Numbered from the stretch's first letter, positions 1 to 11,869 are shown. The stretch is DNA of 64,000 nucleotides from Periplaneta americana (GCF_040183065.1 NC_091119.1:62048892-62112891); one strand, 5' to 3'. Translations and numbers: made by a program. Notes: a model not told the origin generated them from the letters alone.

Positions 1-290
1 TGTTGCTCCAAGATATTTGAATTTTTCCACCTCTTCGAAGGATAAATCTCCAATTTTTATTGTTCCTTTTCGGACAATATTCTGGTCACGAGACACAATC
101 ATATACTTAGTATTTTCGGGATTTACTTCCAATCCTATCGCTTTACTTGCTTCAACTAGAATTTCCGCCTTTTCCCTAATCGTTTGTGGATTTTCTCCTA
201 ACATATTCACGTCATCCGCATAGACAAGAAGCTTATGTAACCCGTTCAATTCCAAACCCTCTGTGTTATCCTGAACTTTCCTAATGGCAT
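1..290 (-). pseudogene. Non-LTR retrotransposon RT fragment, family A
   Basis: Read on the minus strand this segment matches the reverse-transcriptase region at 13354-13650, including the stretch encoding [18 protein letters not shown] sequence around the catalytic YADD motif. The match ends near 290, where the sequence changes to unrelated AT-rich DNA, and it runs off the window at position 1, so the true extent is unknown. The two copies differ by scattered substitutions. It is a fragment of a retrotransposon ORF2 and not a host gene. Confidence 0.9.
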
Positions 291-775
291 TTTATGAAAC
301 TGATGTTTTTATTAATAAGTGTTTGACTTTTACTGTTATTTCAGAGTATTGGAAATATGGCAAATAAAGCAGTACGGTAACTCATATCTAGGACAGTTTA
401 TTTTCGTGTTATCTGAACCAGCATTTTATCTATTTCTTTGAATCACAAATATTTACTCAGAACGTGTTAGGTTTATAACAATTTAATTTTCAAAGCACGC
501 TTTATATAGATGATCTTGTTTCTATATTTAGGCCTCGCCTTTTACAGTGTGCATGTAATAACGTGAAGAAATCAATATTAAGTACCCGGTAATTCATATT
601 CTTGGGTTTCAAATAACGAGAACGTTTCATATTGAAATTACTACATAAATAAAATTGGAATAAAGTGCATTGTGATATTTTAACTTACAATAGCATTTGT
701 CACTCAAATATTTAAATATTGTGGTAGTAAATTTTAGAAAATAGTCTACATTAAAAATAATGAACCAGCTGGGGC
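291..775. other. AT-rich, no recognisable feature
   Basis: No coding potential, tandem repeat or element end was recognised here. Confidence 0.5.
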
Positions 776-1456
776 TTGTATATATTCCAAATTATTTAGT
801 ATTTGTCTAAAGGGAGTCCTTCTACTCACTTTTATAGAGAAATTGCAGCAATCAACAGGACATTAACACAACTTATTTATCAAATTAATAAGTTCAAAAA
901 TGCTGTTGTATTTAGCGACTCAATATCTGGAATCCAAGCCATAGCTTCAATATTTCTATAAATTCCAAAATCGCAGAAATTCAATCATCCATATACATAC
1001 TGGCAAAACAAATAGAAATGGGCAATGAGACTGGAGATTGTCTGGCGAGGAAAGGAACTCAAATATTACATGTACCCTTGAAAATGATATCTTATCACAG
1101 TCCCAAATTGTTCATACAAACACAATTTGAAATCAAAATTCTAAAGAAATTTCAAGAAAACAGTAATAATAATGGCTAGTATTGCTTACTAAAAAGAATA
1201 TATACCTGATTCTCCACGACATGATACAGTAGCAAAATGTCGAATGCTAACTAACCACGGCTGTTTAGCAGCACACTTGTTTAGATTTGGAATCTTTGGA
1301 TCATTAAAATGCATCCTGTGTAACCTAGCAGACTCTTTGATGAATCAAGAACATTTACGGAAATGTCCAGCTTTGACATCCAATCTTCTGGATTCGTACT
1401 TTAAATTATACTGAGAAGTTAGAGGGCGAATGGAGATCATCCAAGTGCCTGGGCAA
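776..1456 (+). pseudogene. Decayed non-LTR retrotransposon 3' end (RNase H and Cys/His motif)
   Basis: Broken frames read as an RNase H-like core (VVFSDSISGIQAIA, near 905-950), then LAKQIEMGNETGDCLARKG. About 200 bases on comes a carboxy-terminal stretch with a Cys/His cluster (CILCNLADSL...EHLRKCPAL, near 1315-1375). This order is typical of ORF2 carboxy termini in RNase H-bearing non-LTR elements of the I/R1/LOA type. Frameshifts and stops show it is dead. It runs directly into a trinucleotide repeat that may be its expanded 3' tail. The upstream boundary is soft. Confidence 0.7.
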
Positions 1457-1460
1457 TAGA

Positions 1461-1539
<79 letters not shown>

Positions 1540-1540
1540 G
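1457..1540. repeat. (ACT)n microsatellite
   Basis: Uninterrupted ACT repeats, ending in GCTGCTG, follow the retrotransposon remnant directly and may derive from its tail. Confidence 0.98.
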
Positions 1541-2320
1541 CTGCTGTTACTGCATTCAAAGTAATTTTGGAAATATGGCGTTATTAAAAAATATGAGCCT
1601 TTTTAACTTTTGAAATTTTGTTAAAATAAGTTACATTACTTATAAAACCATCTTTCATATTTTATAAAGGAATAAAGTTTCTTCTCTAAATTTCAATTCA
1701 CATGGAATTGAAATATGACCTTCATTTTGATCTTAACTCAGCAGCACACTCTTTACAACAACGCTCTGTACAGAATTCAGAAGAAAATCCTATGAAATAT
1801 TCTCAATTTTCTCAGGAAGTAGGACAAATCTTTAGCGTTTTTGGCGTGTGTTCTAGAGTATTGTACTCAGTTTGTGAGCATGTTGCCAGTGCAGCTGAGA
1901 ATGGTACCACTTCCTATACACGTCACATCAGCCATTTGCCAAACACAGTTGTCAGACTGACTACGGTAAAGGTAAGACACTAGCACTTAACGTTCTCATT
2001 ACTTATTTCACACGCCAAAAACGGTGACGCGGACTGTACAGTCATATGCCATACAACGGATACCGTTGTAACGAATTCGTCAGTTAGTCTATACGAAAAA
2101 ATTCTTCAAACCAGCCCATTTTTTCTATAAGGCACAATTAATAATTTCATTTCTGCTAACGTCGGTATTATTAAAATGTCATTAGAACGAAAAGAGAAAA
2201 AAATACTTAGCCTACATCAAAATATAACCGATTTAATGAGTGCATTTTCCTTTACTTAACTCCGCAAATGTATACCGTAGCCTTAATTTAATACGCAGGT
2301 TGCTTATACCTGCCCTGACA
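1541..2320. other. Unannotated sequence with a small inverted repeat
   Basis: A perfect 14-bp inverted repeat, GTTTTTGGCGTGTG, lies at 1837-1850 with its complement at 2009-2022. It could mark a short decayed element but no target duplication was found. The 93-codon frame at 1702-1983 crosses this repeat and resembles nothing known to me. Confidence 0.4.
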
Positions 2321-2620
2321 TTAGTTCGTAGGACATTAAGACTTCATTTTAATGTAAACATGTTCCTTCTGACTGACTTATAACTCTGTAGAAAGTTCAA
2401 GTTTTCTTTTGAAAAAATTACATGAGATTTCAAACAGAACGTTTACACACCTTTCTAACTACAGATTCCGCAGCTCGATCAACGTATGTCTCAACCTTGT
2501 CAATCAAATCCATACATAATGGAGAAATGCAAGCCAATTTTGCAGTAGGCATACCAACTATGAAAAATTCACAAGAGCACTCTTACCCGACCGGACACAC
2601 TTACCCTCCGTTACCTTACA
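2321..2620 (+). repeat. Interspersed repeat, copy 1
   Basis: This segment is similar along its length to 41897-42192 in the same orientation. Shared stretches include ACATGTTCCTTCTGA, TGTCTCAACCTTGTCAAT and GCATACCAACTATGAAAAAT. No terminal repeat, tail or protein was recognised, so the family is unassigned. It is best treated as an old interspersed repeat; the short frame inside it is not conserved as protein. Confidence 0.75.
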
Positions 2621-2852
2621 TAATATTTATCATTATCTTTTGAAATAGTTCTCACTTCTATCAAAGTAATCTTTTTTATTTTAATTTTAAGTTCATTATA
2701 TAATATAGATTATACCAATAAGAAAGTAAGTGTAAATGTAAACAAATGAATGCATTGACATTATTTTCTATAACAAACTTATATTGTCTATCTGTTTCAT
2801 TTCACATTTTCAAATTACTCTCTTAGTTAAAATGTAAATGTATGGTTGTAAT

Positions 2853-3099
2853 GTGAGACCAAAATTCGCTCAGTCCATTTGACTATTTTTATGAATTATA
2901 CATACAGTATATATGATTTTTTTATACTTTTATAATTATATTTTAAGCTTCTTTTCGTACAAAATAACGCCAATCCTTGTCTAAAAGTTTTTGTTGTTGT
3001 GCATCACACTTGAAAACTCGCTCAGTCCGTAGACAGGTAGATAAAAAGACTAGCTCATTCCTTTCATAAAAATGGACTGAACGCGTTTTGGGATGACAC
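2853..3099. mobile_element. Candidate short inverted-repeat element
   Basis: The left end (CAGTCCATTTGACTATTTTT region) and the complement of the right end share the core CTCAGTCCATTT..ATGAA over roughly 35 bases with gaps. A third copy of CGCTCAGTCC lies inside near 3018. This looks like a decayed MITE of about 250 bp. No target duplication is clear. Confidence 0.45.
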
Positions 3100-3440
3100 T
3101 TTTCCATTATTTCTATGTTCACTATGTACTGGCCTTTAGTTTGAACTACGTTCGTTCTCTTTGGGTGCTTGAATGCAATAAATAAAAAAAATCATAAAGA
3201 ATTGAATACTTATAAGACACGTTGAAAAAGTGTAATATGTATGATATTGGTTATTTTTATAAATGAATGTATTCACAGTAGCCCTATTATTCACAATATT
3301 CTGTGATATATTTTCAATGTTTTAATCTAAGAAATGAGTAGAAGCTAAACTTGTGAATGCATGTAGCCCCTACTTCTAATACAGTTCAACATACGATGAA
3401 ATAAGGCCAGTTTCTACATTAACAAATTTATTGACATTAA

Positions 3441-3973
3441 GGGGTTAGGTGCAGCTTACAGCAGTAAAATTTTGGAAATATTCAACTTTTTTTTTCCTCC
3501 GTTACTGTACCTTGTACAATAATGAAAATTGGTATGTGTAAAACACTGTCCTTCTGCTAAATGAAAAAAATATATATATATTTTTACGATTGAAAAAAAA
3601 ATTATTTACTTTTTGTTTTCAAAATTCAGTACACTGTGCAGTGATGAAGCGTTTTCCACATAACTCAGAAACTATCCTACATTCTGTGATGACATTTTTT
3701 GTGTGTATTTATGAATGTCACATTTAATATATGATGCAAGATCACTTCTTTACCTTTGATAGATTGTCTGATAAAAAATAAATTCATTAAAATTGATGAA
3801 ATATCAGTATTTTCTTTTATCGCAAAATTAAAAAAAAAAATTAAGGAATGTAGTTGAAAGAGCATGATATTGTAAACATGAGTTTCAGCAATGAAATAAA
3901 AGAGAGAAAACATGAAAAAGTTAACAAGTTTATGAGTTATGAGGGAACTGTACTGTGAACTACCACCATTATG

Positions 3974-4014
<41 letters not shown>

Positions 4015-4684
4015 TAAATAATTTTTTTAATCGTGAAAATATTTTTTTTCATATATCAGAAGGACAGTGTTTTACATATAGTTGCAGCCGCCAAATAACT
4101 CTTCAAGGAACGACCACTTATATAAATTGAGGGAAAGTAGACAGAGGACGGGCACTGAATTTTTTTTTCCCAATCGTACTATCAGGGACTGGAATGCTTT
4201 ACCTGCAGACTTACTAAAGGCTTTACCAATAACCAAAATATATTTAAATGTAGGCTTAAGGACTTTACTAATAGACGGTAGTATATTATACTATACACAC
4301 TATTTAAAGGGTATAATTGATATTTTGTTATTGAAGTGGTGTATCAGTGTAGAAGTGTGTTGTGTCAGTGAAGTGTGTTGTGTAAGTGAAGTATGTTTCT
4401 GTCAGTGAAGTTTTATAGTTTATAGTGGCAGTGCAAAGTATTAGAACAGTGAAATGTTTTTGAAGTGTTACTGAAATCAGGATAGAATCAGTGAAATGTG
4501 TCGTAGTTCCAGTGGAGTGAGTGAGTTGTCAGCGAAATAAGTGTAGTGCTGAAAGGTACTTTTGCAGGCATGAACATATACTCGTGGGTTTCAGTTCGAA
4601 CTTAGGGTTAAGATACAAATTAGATTTACTGTACTTTAAATGTTATTTTAAGTGATCGTGCTTCATTTAATTTAGGATGCTTCC

Positions 4685-4727
<43 letters not shown>

Positions 4728-4916
4728 TTATTATTAATTGTATTTTTATTAATTGTGTTCGTTATTAATTGTCATTATTGAGTGTAATTAGTATCCACTG
4801 CCATCGGGTATATACCCATTTGCAGTGTGAATAAATACATACATATATATAGTAATGGAGGAAAAAAATGTTAAATATTTCCAAAAATTTTACTACTGTA
4901 GGCTGTACCTAACCCC
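3441..4916. mobile_element. TTAA-flanked DNA element with long terminal inverted repeats
   Basis: TTAA lies at 3437-3440 and 4917-4920. The two ends are inverted copies beginning GGGGTTAGGT. The left terminal repeat runs to about 3610. Its partner on the right is split: the inner part is at 4013-4082 and the outer part at 4858-4916, separated by a retrotransposon insertion. Without that insert the element would be about 700 bp with no transposase, hence a MITE. A TTAA target fits piggyBac or Sola3 groups, but the GGGG terminus is not the usual piggyBac CCC, so the superfamily is open. A (TA)n tract sits at 3981-4012. Confidence 0.8.
4083..4857 (+). pseudogene. 5'-truncated non-LTR retrotransposon nested in the TTAA element
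   Basis: The first part encodes a retrotransposon carboxy-terminal motif, FFPNRTIRDWNALP (near 4165-4206), typical of CR1/Jockey-superfamily ORF2 ends. A non-coding 3' region, an (ATT)n tract at 4685-4724 and a tail of AATACATACATA follow. The insertion separates the two halves of the right terminal repeat of the surrounding element, so it is the younger of the two. About 25 bases of the host terminal repeat appear lost at the insertion site. Confidence 0.8.
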
Positions 4917-5067
4917 TTAAGTTAGCAAATATCTGGGTAAACCGTATCTTCCATATTTACTAATATCTTTAACGAAAACATGTTCCCTTGTGTGTGGTAA
5001 TAAATAACTCCCTACACCCAGAAAACAAAGTCAATCAAGTGTTAGTTCTCCCAACATTTACATGTAG

Positions 5068-6059
5068 CCAATAGTTTTGTATTGTATTGTATTTATTAAC
5101 ATTCCATGGTATTCATACGTTGCTTCCCAGCTAGAATATGGAACAAGTCAAAAAACTTAATACTATTATAAAGTCTTAATTTATTGTCACAGTCTAGATG
5201 AAATATATACAGAAGAGATTTACAATATAGTCTACTAGTACAACACAAAGTTTTAGTATAAATTTCATGAAGCGTTATTGAACGTTATGAATTCACCTAC
5301 AGAATAGAAGGCGTGAGAAATTAGGTACTTCTTTAATTTGGCCCTAAATAATCTTATGTTTTGAGTTTCATTTTTTATATCGATAGGGAATCTATTAAAA
5401 AATTTTTACTGCCATATAACGCACTCCTTTTTGATAGCATGATAGACTTGCCGATGGAGTATGAAAGTAATTTTTGACGTGTATTTATGCTATGAACTGT
5501 TGAATTAGTTACAAAGTTTTCACGATTACATAAGAGGAAGATTATTAATGAAAAGATATACTGACATGGGCATTATTTGTAGTTTTTTTAAAATAGTCCT
5601 ACAAGATTCCATAGATTTGGTACCTACTATTATTCTAATTACTCTTTTTTGTAATAGGAATATACTGTTACTATCTGTGGAATTTCCCTAGAATATTATT
5701 CCAAAACTCATTACCGAGTGAAAGTGTGCAAAGTATTTTGTTTTTAAGGTGTTGATATTTACTATCTTTTGCATAGATCTAATAGCAAAACAAGCTGAAT
5801 TTAGTTTGGGGGTAATTTCTTTAATATGATTTTTCCAATTTAACACATTATCGATTTTTAAGCAAAGAAATTTGGTTGTTGTTGTTGTTTCTAATAGGAA
5901 TCTATTGTTAATTATTGCGCTAGAAATTTGCGAGGTTGAATTTTGACAGGATTTAAATTGAATTATGTTAGTTTTGTTACAATTTAATACTAATTTAATG
6001 ACTGAGAACCAGTCACATATTTTGAAGAGAATTTCCTCTGTTGAAGTTAAAGTTTTCAT
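5068..6059 (-). pseudogene. Non-LTR retrotransposon ORF2 3' end, decayed
   Basis: On the minus strand the frame at 6059-5688 encodes an RT thumb region (FLCLKIDNVLNWKNHI near its centre, then YFAHFHSVMSFGIIF). Below 5688 the homology continues through stops and frameshifts. The element ends near 5068 in a tail reading AATACAATACAATAC on the minus strand. Only the RT thumb and carboxy-terminal part remain, so it is 5' truncated. It belongs to the CR1/Jockey superfamily by general appearance; the clade is unassigned. Confidence 0.85.
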
Positions 6060-6239
6060 GATATTCTAAGTATGAGTCGGCTGTTTTATGAATTCTACTA
6101 TGTGTAAATATAACTTAAGTAAGAAAACTATTTTATAGTCATGTGTTATCCACAACTACAGATGCTCTGCATAACAAATCATACTGTATTGAAAAAATAA
6201 TGAATATGTGAGACTTGCTTAATCTGGGAATGCGCGTCT

Positions 6240-6850
6240 AGTCTTGCTGCCGTGAGGGTGTTTGCATTAAGGTGTCCTGGAGCTTTCTGAGAGCTTATCG
6301 GTATTCTTGTGAGTCTTGTTTAGAATGCGGTGATAACGCTGTGATATACATTATCTATATTCTGTCATAACAAAGGCTATTTTCCACCCGAGTCGAGATA
6401 GAACCGTCGTCTCGCACAGGCGGATTTTGGCTGTAATACAGAAGCTTCTTACCTCTGTGGTCAGTGCAGACGGAGCGTGGATCTCGGAGTCGTAGTCGTC
6501 GTCAAATGCCGGCCCTCGTTCCCACAGACAATCGAAATCCGTCCTCTGGAATGATTCACCATTACTCACACACAGCCGCGGCGGCCATCTTAACTTCAGT
6601 CCGAACTTTTAAATTTCCTCCAGTCTCAGCGAAGAGGCGTAAGACGCGCTTGAGTCAATACGGATCGTTTTCATATTGTTTTGCTGTATTTGAGACACCT
6701 TTGTGAACACTAAAAACGTACTAAACATCACAAGCCACAACGAAAAAAGTCTCTTACGTAACATTGTAGCTGCCTATCCCTTATGTGACGTATTAAACAT
6801 GAAGCGGTGTAGCGGGAGGTCGTGTGTGTGTAAGTGAGTGTGTGTGTGTT
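6240..6850 (-). promoter_or_regulatory. CpG-rich segment, candidate promoter and first exon
   Basis: This stretch is clearly richer in G, C and CpG than its surroundings. On the minus strand an ATG in good context (AAGATGGCCGCC, start at 6588) is followed 18 bases later by a consensus splice donor, GTGAGT. A second consensus donor, GAG|GTAAGA, lies near 6455. AAGATGGCCGCC also resembles a YY1/pleiohomeotic-type site. These features fit a housekeeping-type transcription start on the minus strand with a very short first coding exon. No downstream exon was recognised at lower coordinates. Confidence 0.3.
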
Positions 6851-7961
6851 TCTAACTTGGACCATTAAGGACTAATATTGTAGGGACGTTGCATTGATAT
6901 TGAACCTTAGTTACCTAGTTACCTATGTGACTCGATATTAAGTATTTTTTTCTCTCTCTCCGAGGTAGTTATCATCAGCAAGCACATTGTAACCCATGGC
7001 AACGGGAAGAGCAAACAGTTGCTGATAAGAAGGGTCGGGCCTACACTACATGTACATGCTCATATGAGATGCCACCTTTGGTCACAGTCAGGCTACAGTT
7101 CAGTTCAAAATTAATTCTTTTACCTTTGTTACACTTAAGAGCCACGTTTAAAGTTTCAAATTGACGCCCCAACGCTGCAAAACAACGCTAAATGAAGCAG
7201 AATTTTAGAACTCAGGAAAAATTGACGTATGTTAAGAAGAAGCTACATATTTTACTAAATAACTTTGCTGCATCTCATGTGTAGCATTTTGGGCTATGAA
7301 TGTAGCCGACCGTGGATCGCATCCGGACAGAGAAATGAGGACTTTTAATGAGGGAATCTTCCACGTCAGGTCGAAACTCAGTTTCAAAGCTTGTACGCGG
7401 ACAAATAATGTAAAAGATGAAGTAACTTACAAAAATGTAGCTGCCAACACACCCTATTTTAAAATGATTTAAAACATAGAGTAAATTATTTGCTTCTGTT
7501 ACAAGGCTACTATTCGGTTAACTTAGCACTAGCGAAACACATCTCAGACTATTCTACACTAGAGGCAGACTAGATCAACGTCTACTATGAATAATGTTTG
7601 TTGTGGTGCCATTGTGTAAGTTTGTAAGGAACTTCCCCATCCTATGTGCAAACCGAAGTCTAGTATGACCCTAGATCAGCGGCGACCAAAGCGGGTGTCG
7701 CGATTACATCGTGTAATCACAGACATTCAAACAGGTACGAGAAGTTTCCTGCACATTGCTGTGTGTACTGAAAGCAAGCAGTGGCGGTATCATGTCGCTC
7801 TACAAACTCTGTCTCTCCAAGCAGTAAGAGGTGGTTTCGTAAAGAATGAGAACGAGAATTTTTTTGTTGTTCTGTCGGACAAAATGTAAAATGTTTACTT
7901 TGCTCAACGGTTCAATTAGGAGTATATAGAAACATTAATTGCCACACTGAATAATCTATTA
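6851..7961. other. No recognised gene
   Basis: Mixed-composition sequence. The 81-codon frame at 7644-7889 has no recognisable domain and no supporting splice or promoter context. A short (GT)n run lies near 6825-6850. Confidence 0.4.
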
Positions 7962-7962
7962 T

Positions 7963-8032
<70 letters not shown>
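7962..8032. repeat. (ACT)n microsatellite
   Basis: Pure ACT repeats, on the same strand and with the same motif as 1457-1540. Confidence 0.98.
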
Positions 8033-8264
8033 GATCACTAAGTATGTGTTTCTATAATTCTTCGGCACGTGCATGAATATTGTTATTTTTTATCTTCTTC
8101 CTAGAAGGATAAAATTATTAGGTTTTATCTCAATTTTAATTTTCTTAATCTTTAGATGACAATTTGTTATTCAGTTAATAATAATATTGTAGAAAAACTA
8201 ATTCAATATTATGTGCCAACGAACAGTTAAACGCCAGGAATTGACATGTCTTAAATCATAGCCA

Positions 8265-8640
8265 GGAAGAGAAATATGAGATAAATAAATGTAAGGAAGT
8301 CGGCTACCTAATGGGGTTTGAAATATCTCGTGCTTTAAAGCTTTTTAATAGAACAGAATTTCTCAAAAGAGTAATGATTAAAATAGTTTAACTAACTTGT
8401 CCATAAGAAGTATTTAGTTTTGAAAAACTACGAATTTCTCGACCAAGTATCCAGAGAAGAATTTAGAAAATTCCTGATTATATTCAAGAGGAATGTTAAA
8501 AAAGAAGCAAGAAAAATCGTATATTATTCACTGGCTCTTGATGACAGCAGTGACATTACTGATACAGCAAAGCTTGAGATTTTTATCCGCGGGATTGATC
8601 AAGATGTTAGTACAGGAACCAGCACTGGTTGTAGTTTTCA
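8265..8640 (+). pseudogene. hAT-type transposase fragment (ZBED/GTF2I-repeat-like)
   Basis: Broken frames read first as a stretch resembling GFEISRALKLFNRTEF (near 8315-8360), then SLALDDSSDITDTAKLEIFIRG (near 8530-8597). The second motif matches the conserved 'FSLALDES.D..DTAQL.IFIRG' block of domesticated and transposon-borne hAT transposases related to ZBED and GTF2IRD2 proteins. Frame changes separate the two blocks, and the carboxy-terminal dimerisation domain was not found. It is a transposon remnant. Confidence 0.75.
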
Positions 8641-9148
8641 TGCCAACTACCTTTTCTCCGTCTCCTTATTTCATAGGCTGTCTGTCGCATGTAATCATTG
8701 CAGCTCAAGTTTTGGCCACCGCTGACCTCGATCATATATATATACTCAGATTGCTCGGCGTTATTGGCTTCACGGTAAAAACTTTTGTCATGTTTAATAT
8801 GCTGCCATCTAGTTGTTACATAAGAAGTCACGTCATAACTCCCATTTGAATTGCACTAGCGACTGTACTGCCATCTCGTGTTCGTTTACGGCGGTACGGG
8901 TGGCGATCCTGGCGGTTGTTCTCTTCAAAGTGCAACCGATTTTAACATAGGAATGAGCAATCTATACGTGATCTGGGGTATGACGGAGAAAATCGGAGAC
9001 AATGTTTATACAGAGTAGGCTATTCTAAAAGTGTTTACAGACTTGACAGCAGTTACAGTATTATTCACCAAAATAAATAGGAACTTTCAAGTAAACAATG
9101 TCCAAAACCCGATATCTACCGAGCTACAAAGTTAAATTTTTATAATAT
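8641..9148. other. No recognised gene
   Basis: Sequence of mixed composition. The motif ctgccatct recurs (near 8803 and 8868) but no element structure was resolved. Confidence 0.4.
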
Positions 9149-9266
9149 GGTATTCCGTGGCGTTAAAGCCCTTTAAGGGTCCAGACCGACCAGTCGGCTG
9201 CTGGCCTCACGCCCACATGTCGAAGAAGAGGTGGACGATCATTAAACTAAAATGGAGATATCATGT
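9149..9266 (-). mobile_element. SINE 3' fragment, same family as 11451-11865
   Basis: On the minus strand this matches the last ~120 bases of the SINE body at 11670-11790, including GATCGTCCACCTCTTCTTCG and GTGGGCGTGAGGCC. It lacks the tRNA-like head, so it is a 5'-truncated copy. Confidence 0.9.
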
Positions 9267-9619
9267 GGTTTTTATAATTACAATATTTAAGTAATTATTA
9301 AAGTTTACAGTATTAGACGTTTTGCAACGTTGCTGGATGGGGAGGAGGGAGTTTACAAGTACACGGTACAGCTCAAACGGTTACAGACATACCGGTACAA
9401 AACAGATGCTCTGTTCTAATGCAGAAGCGGACCATGACATACTGTTGTTTACATAAAACGAGTAGCAAATATAAACTTTCAATCTCATTAATAGAACATT
9501 ATGGTAAATTTACATTTTATGTAACAATATTGCTCCATTTTTTATTGTACGTCTCAAAAATAAACTAATGGTTTTCTGCACAAAATCACACGAACATTTT
9601 TTTCTAATGCAACATTTTA

Positions 9620-9840
9620 ATCTCTCCCGCTTCCGTCAAGCAGTATCATTTTTAAACAAATTTCTGGTTGTGTGATTTTCGAAACGAGGTAAGAGACTCC
9701 TAGTTTCTAATAATCGTTGAGAGACTGCTACAAACTTTCGCCGATTAGGTAACCATCTTTCAGAAAAACGTTGGCGGTACATCCTTCTTGCCTGACTTGA
9801 ATTACGACGACTTTCTCCATAAATTAACAACATATAGCCT
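9620..9840 (-). pseudogene. DUF4817-type transposase N-terminal fragment
   Basis: The minus-strand frame encodes LIYGESRRNSSQARRMYRQR followed by ERWLPNRRKF and SQRLLETRSLLPRFEN. This is the helix-turn-helix N-terminal domain (DUF4817) that fronts many Tc/mariner-like transposases in cockroach and termite genomes. The catalytic part is missing: on the minus strand the homology stops near 9640. It is a fragment and not a functional gene. Confidence 0.8.
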
Positions 9841-9991
9841 AATATTCCTAAACTGTGAATGATATTAAGTTGTTTATCGAAAACCTGTACTGAACTGTCA
9901 TCCGCTCGACAGTATATCTATGGAACTTGAACTCACAAGCAACCATTCTAATACAGGCGGATAAAAGCGTTAATTTTTTTTCTTCCACCAT

Positions 9992-10484
9992 GTTAATAAT
10001 GTAAATAGAAGTGCTTATACATATTTTGGCCACTCGAAAGCAATTACGAGGCCGTCCAGAAAGTGGTTTTCCCTGGGACTGTTTACAGAAAAAAAACACA
10101 ATTACATGGAAAGATTTATTGAAATAGATACAGCAATTGTTGCGCTATTTGTCAACATATCCCTCATTGGAATTGAGACATTTGTCATACCATGGGACCA
10201 ATTTTTGTATCACTGTGTCGTAGAAGTCAGCCGCCTGGGATCGGAACCAGCGTTTGACAGCCGTCTGCACCTCTCTGTCGATCCCATGATATGACAAATA
10301 TCTCAATTCCGGTGGGGAATATGTTGAAAAATAACTCAACAATTGCTGTGTCTGTTGCAATAAATTTTTCCAATAAGATGTGTTTTCTTTCTGTTAACGG
10401 CCCATGGCGTACTTACTTTTACGGCCCTCGTAATTGCGGTCGAGTGGCCAAAATTTGTATAAGCATTTCTTTTGACGTTATTAA
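9992..10484. repeat. Large inverted duplication containing mariner 3' ends
   Basis: The left arm (9992-10198) and the complement of the right arm (10484-10280) align along their whole length at roughly 80% identity, around an 81-base loop. Each arm holds about 53 bases of flank, then TA and a mariner-like terminus (CGAGG.CCGT..) at 10045-10050 and 10427-10432, then the inner part of a mariner 3' region. Duplicated flank on both sides means the arms arose by inverted duplication and not simply from terminal repeats. Transcribed, the locus would fold into a long hairpin. Confidence 0.85.
10145..10360 (-). pseudogene. Mariner transposase C-terminal fragment
   Basis: The minus-strand frame encodes AVKRWFRSQAADFYDTVIQK followed by LVPWYDKCLNSNEGYVDK and a stop. 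This is the usual carboxy terminus of mariner-family (SETMAR-like) transposases. The catalytic DD34D core is absent. The fragment starts in the loop of the inverted duplication and runs through its left arm. Confidence 0.85.
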
Positions 10485-10487
10485 CTT

Positions 10488-11789
10488 ATCTTCTTCTTCT
10501 TCTTCTTCTTCTTCTTCTGCTTCAAGCTGTAGGCTTTAAGCCCGTTGCCGCTCCTTTATTTCTTGTATCCACCTTTTTTCTGGTCGGCCGATAGCCTACT
10601 TCTTTTTCCAGTGGGTACATAGTCAGCGATTATTTTCGGGATTCTATCTTGACTCATGCGTTGTACGCGTTCCCACCATTTCTGTTTATACTCATCTACA
10701 GTTTCTAACAGGCTGTTAACTCTTAGATTGTTTCTTATTTCCTCATTCCTAATGTGATCCAATCGAGTTACTCCTGCTACGCTTCGAAGAAATCGCATTT
10801 CAGTTGCTTGTAGTCGACTTCTATCTTTCTCTTTTAAGGTCCAAGTTTCACCCCATTGGTACTGCCATAACTTTATATAGTTTAATCTGTGTATCTTTCC
10901 TTGTTTTATTTCGGAGTGTTCTTCTAATGGTCTCACATACATATATTATTAAATTTGGAAATTTTATAATCACTATCTTTTTCGTGAGTATATGATAGAT
11001 GGCAGCCAAGGAAGTTAAAAGTATTAACTTGTTCTATGATATAGTCTTCCACTACTACCTTTGATCTCACCACCCTTTTGCCCATAAATGCCATTACTTT
11101 TCTTTTTCTTTCGAAATAGTTAGATTCATATCTTTCGTAATTTTACATAATTCAAATAGTCCCCTTTGTAACGTATCCTCGTCACTAGCTAATATGACTT
11201 GATCATCAGCAAAGAGAAGGTTTGTTAAGAATTTTTTGTTTTTAACGTTTTCTGGTATGCTAAACGTCTGCATTTGCAACTTAAATTTCCTCATTGCTTC
11301 GTCAAGATAAAGATTAAAAAGTGTTGGCGACAAACTGCAGCCCTGTCTTACTCCTAAATTTACTGTCTCATAATACAGTTTTCCTTCTTTGGATTTATAG
11401 CAAATGGTAGAGTTTTCATATATACTTTTTACTATGTCTATTAAATGTTTGTCCCGCGCCGTGGCGTCGCGGTCTAAGGCATCCCGCCTAGGACTCGCGT
11501 TACGGAATGCGCGCTGGTTCGAGTCCTCATGGGGGAAGAAATTTTATCATGAAATGTCGGCCAGTGTATGGGACCGGTGCTCACCCAGCATCGTGATGCA
11601 CTTGGGGAGCTACGATAGGTAGCGAAATCCGGTTGCGAATACCAGCTATAACAGCTGGGGGGATCATCGTGCTAACCACACGATACCTCCATTCTGGTTG
11701 GATGATCGTCCACCTCTTCTTCGGCATGTGGGCGTGAGGCCACCAGCCGGCTGGTCGGTCTGGGCCCTTCACGGGCTGTAGCGCCACGA

Positions 11790-11869
<80 letters not shown>

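Noticed and set aside
1702..1983. 93-codon frame as a small gene
   Set aside because: No domain, no promoter or splice support, and it overlaps an inverted repeat.
10047..10430. Mariner MITE inserted in the centre of a palindromic target
   Set aside because: The similarity extends far inside the supposed element up to the loop, so the whole locus is one inverted duplication and not an element in a palindrome.
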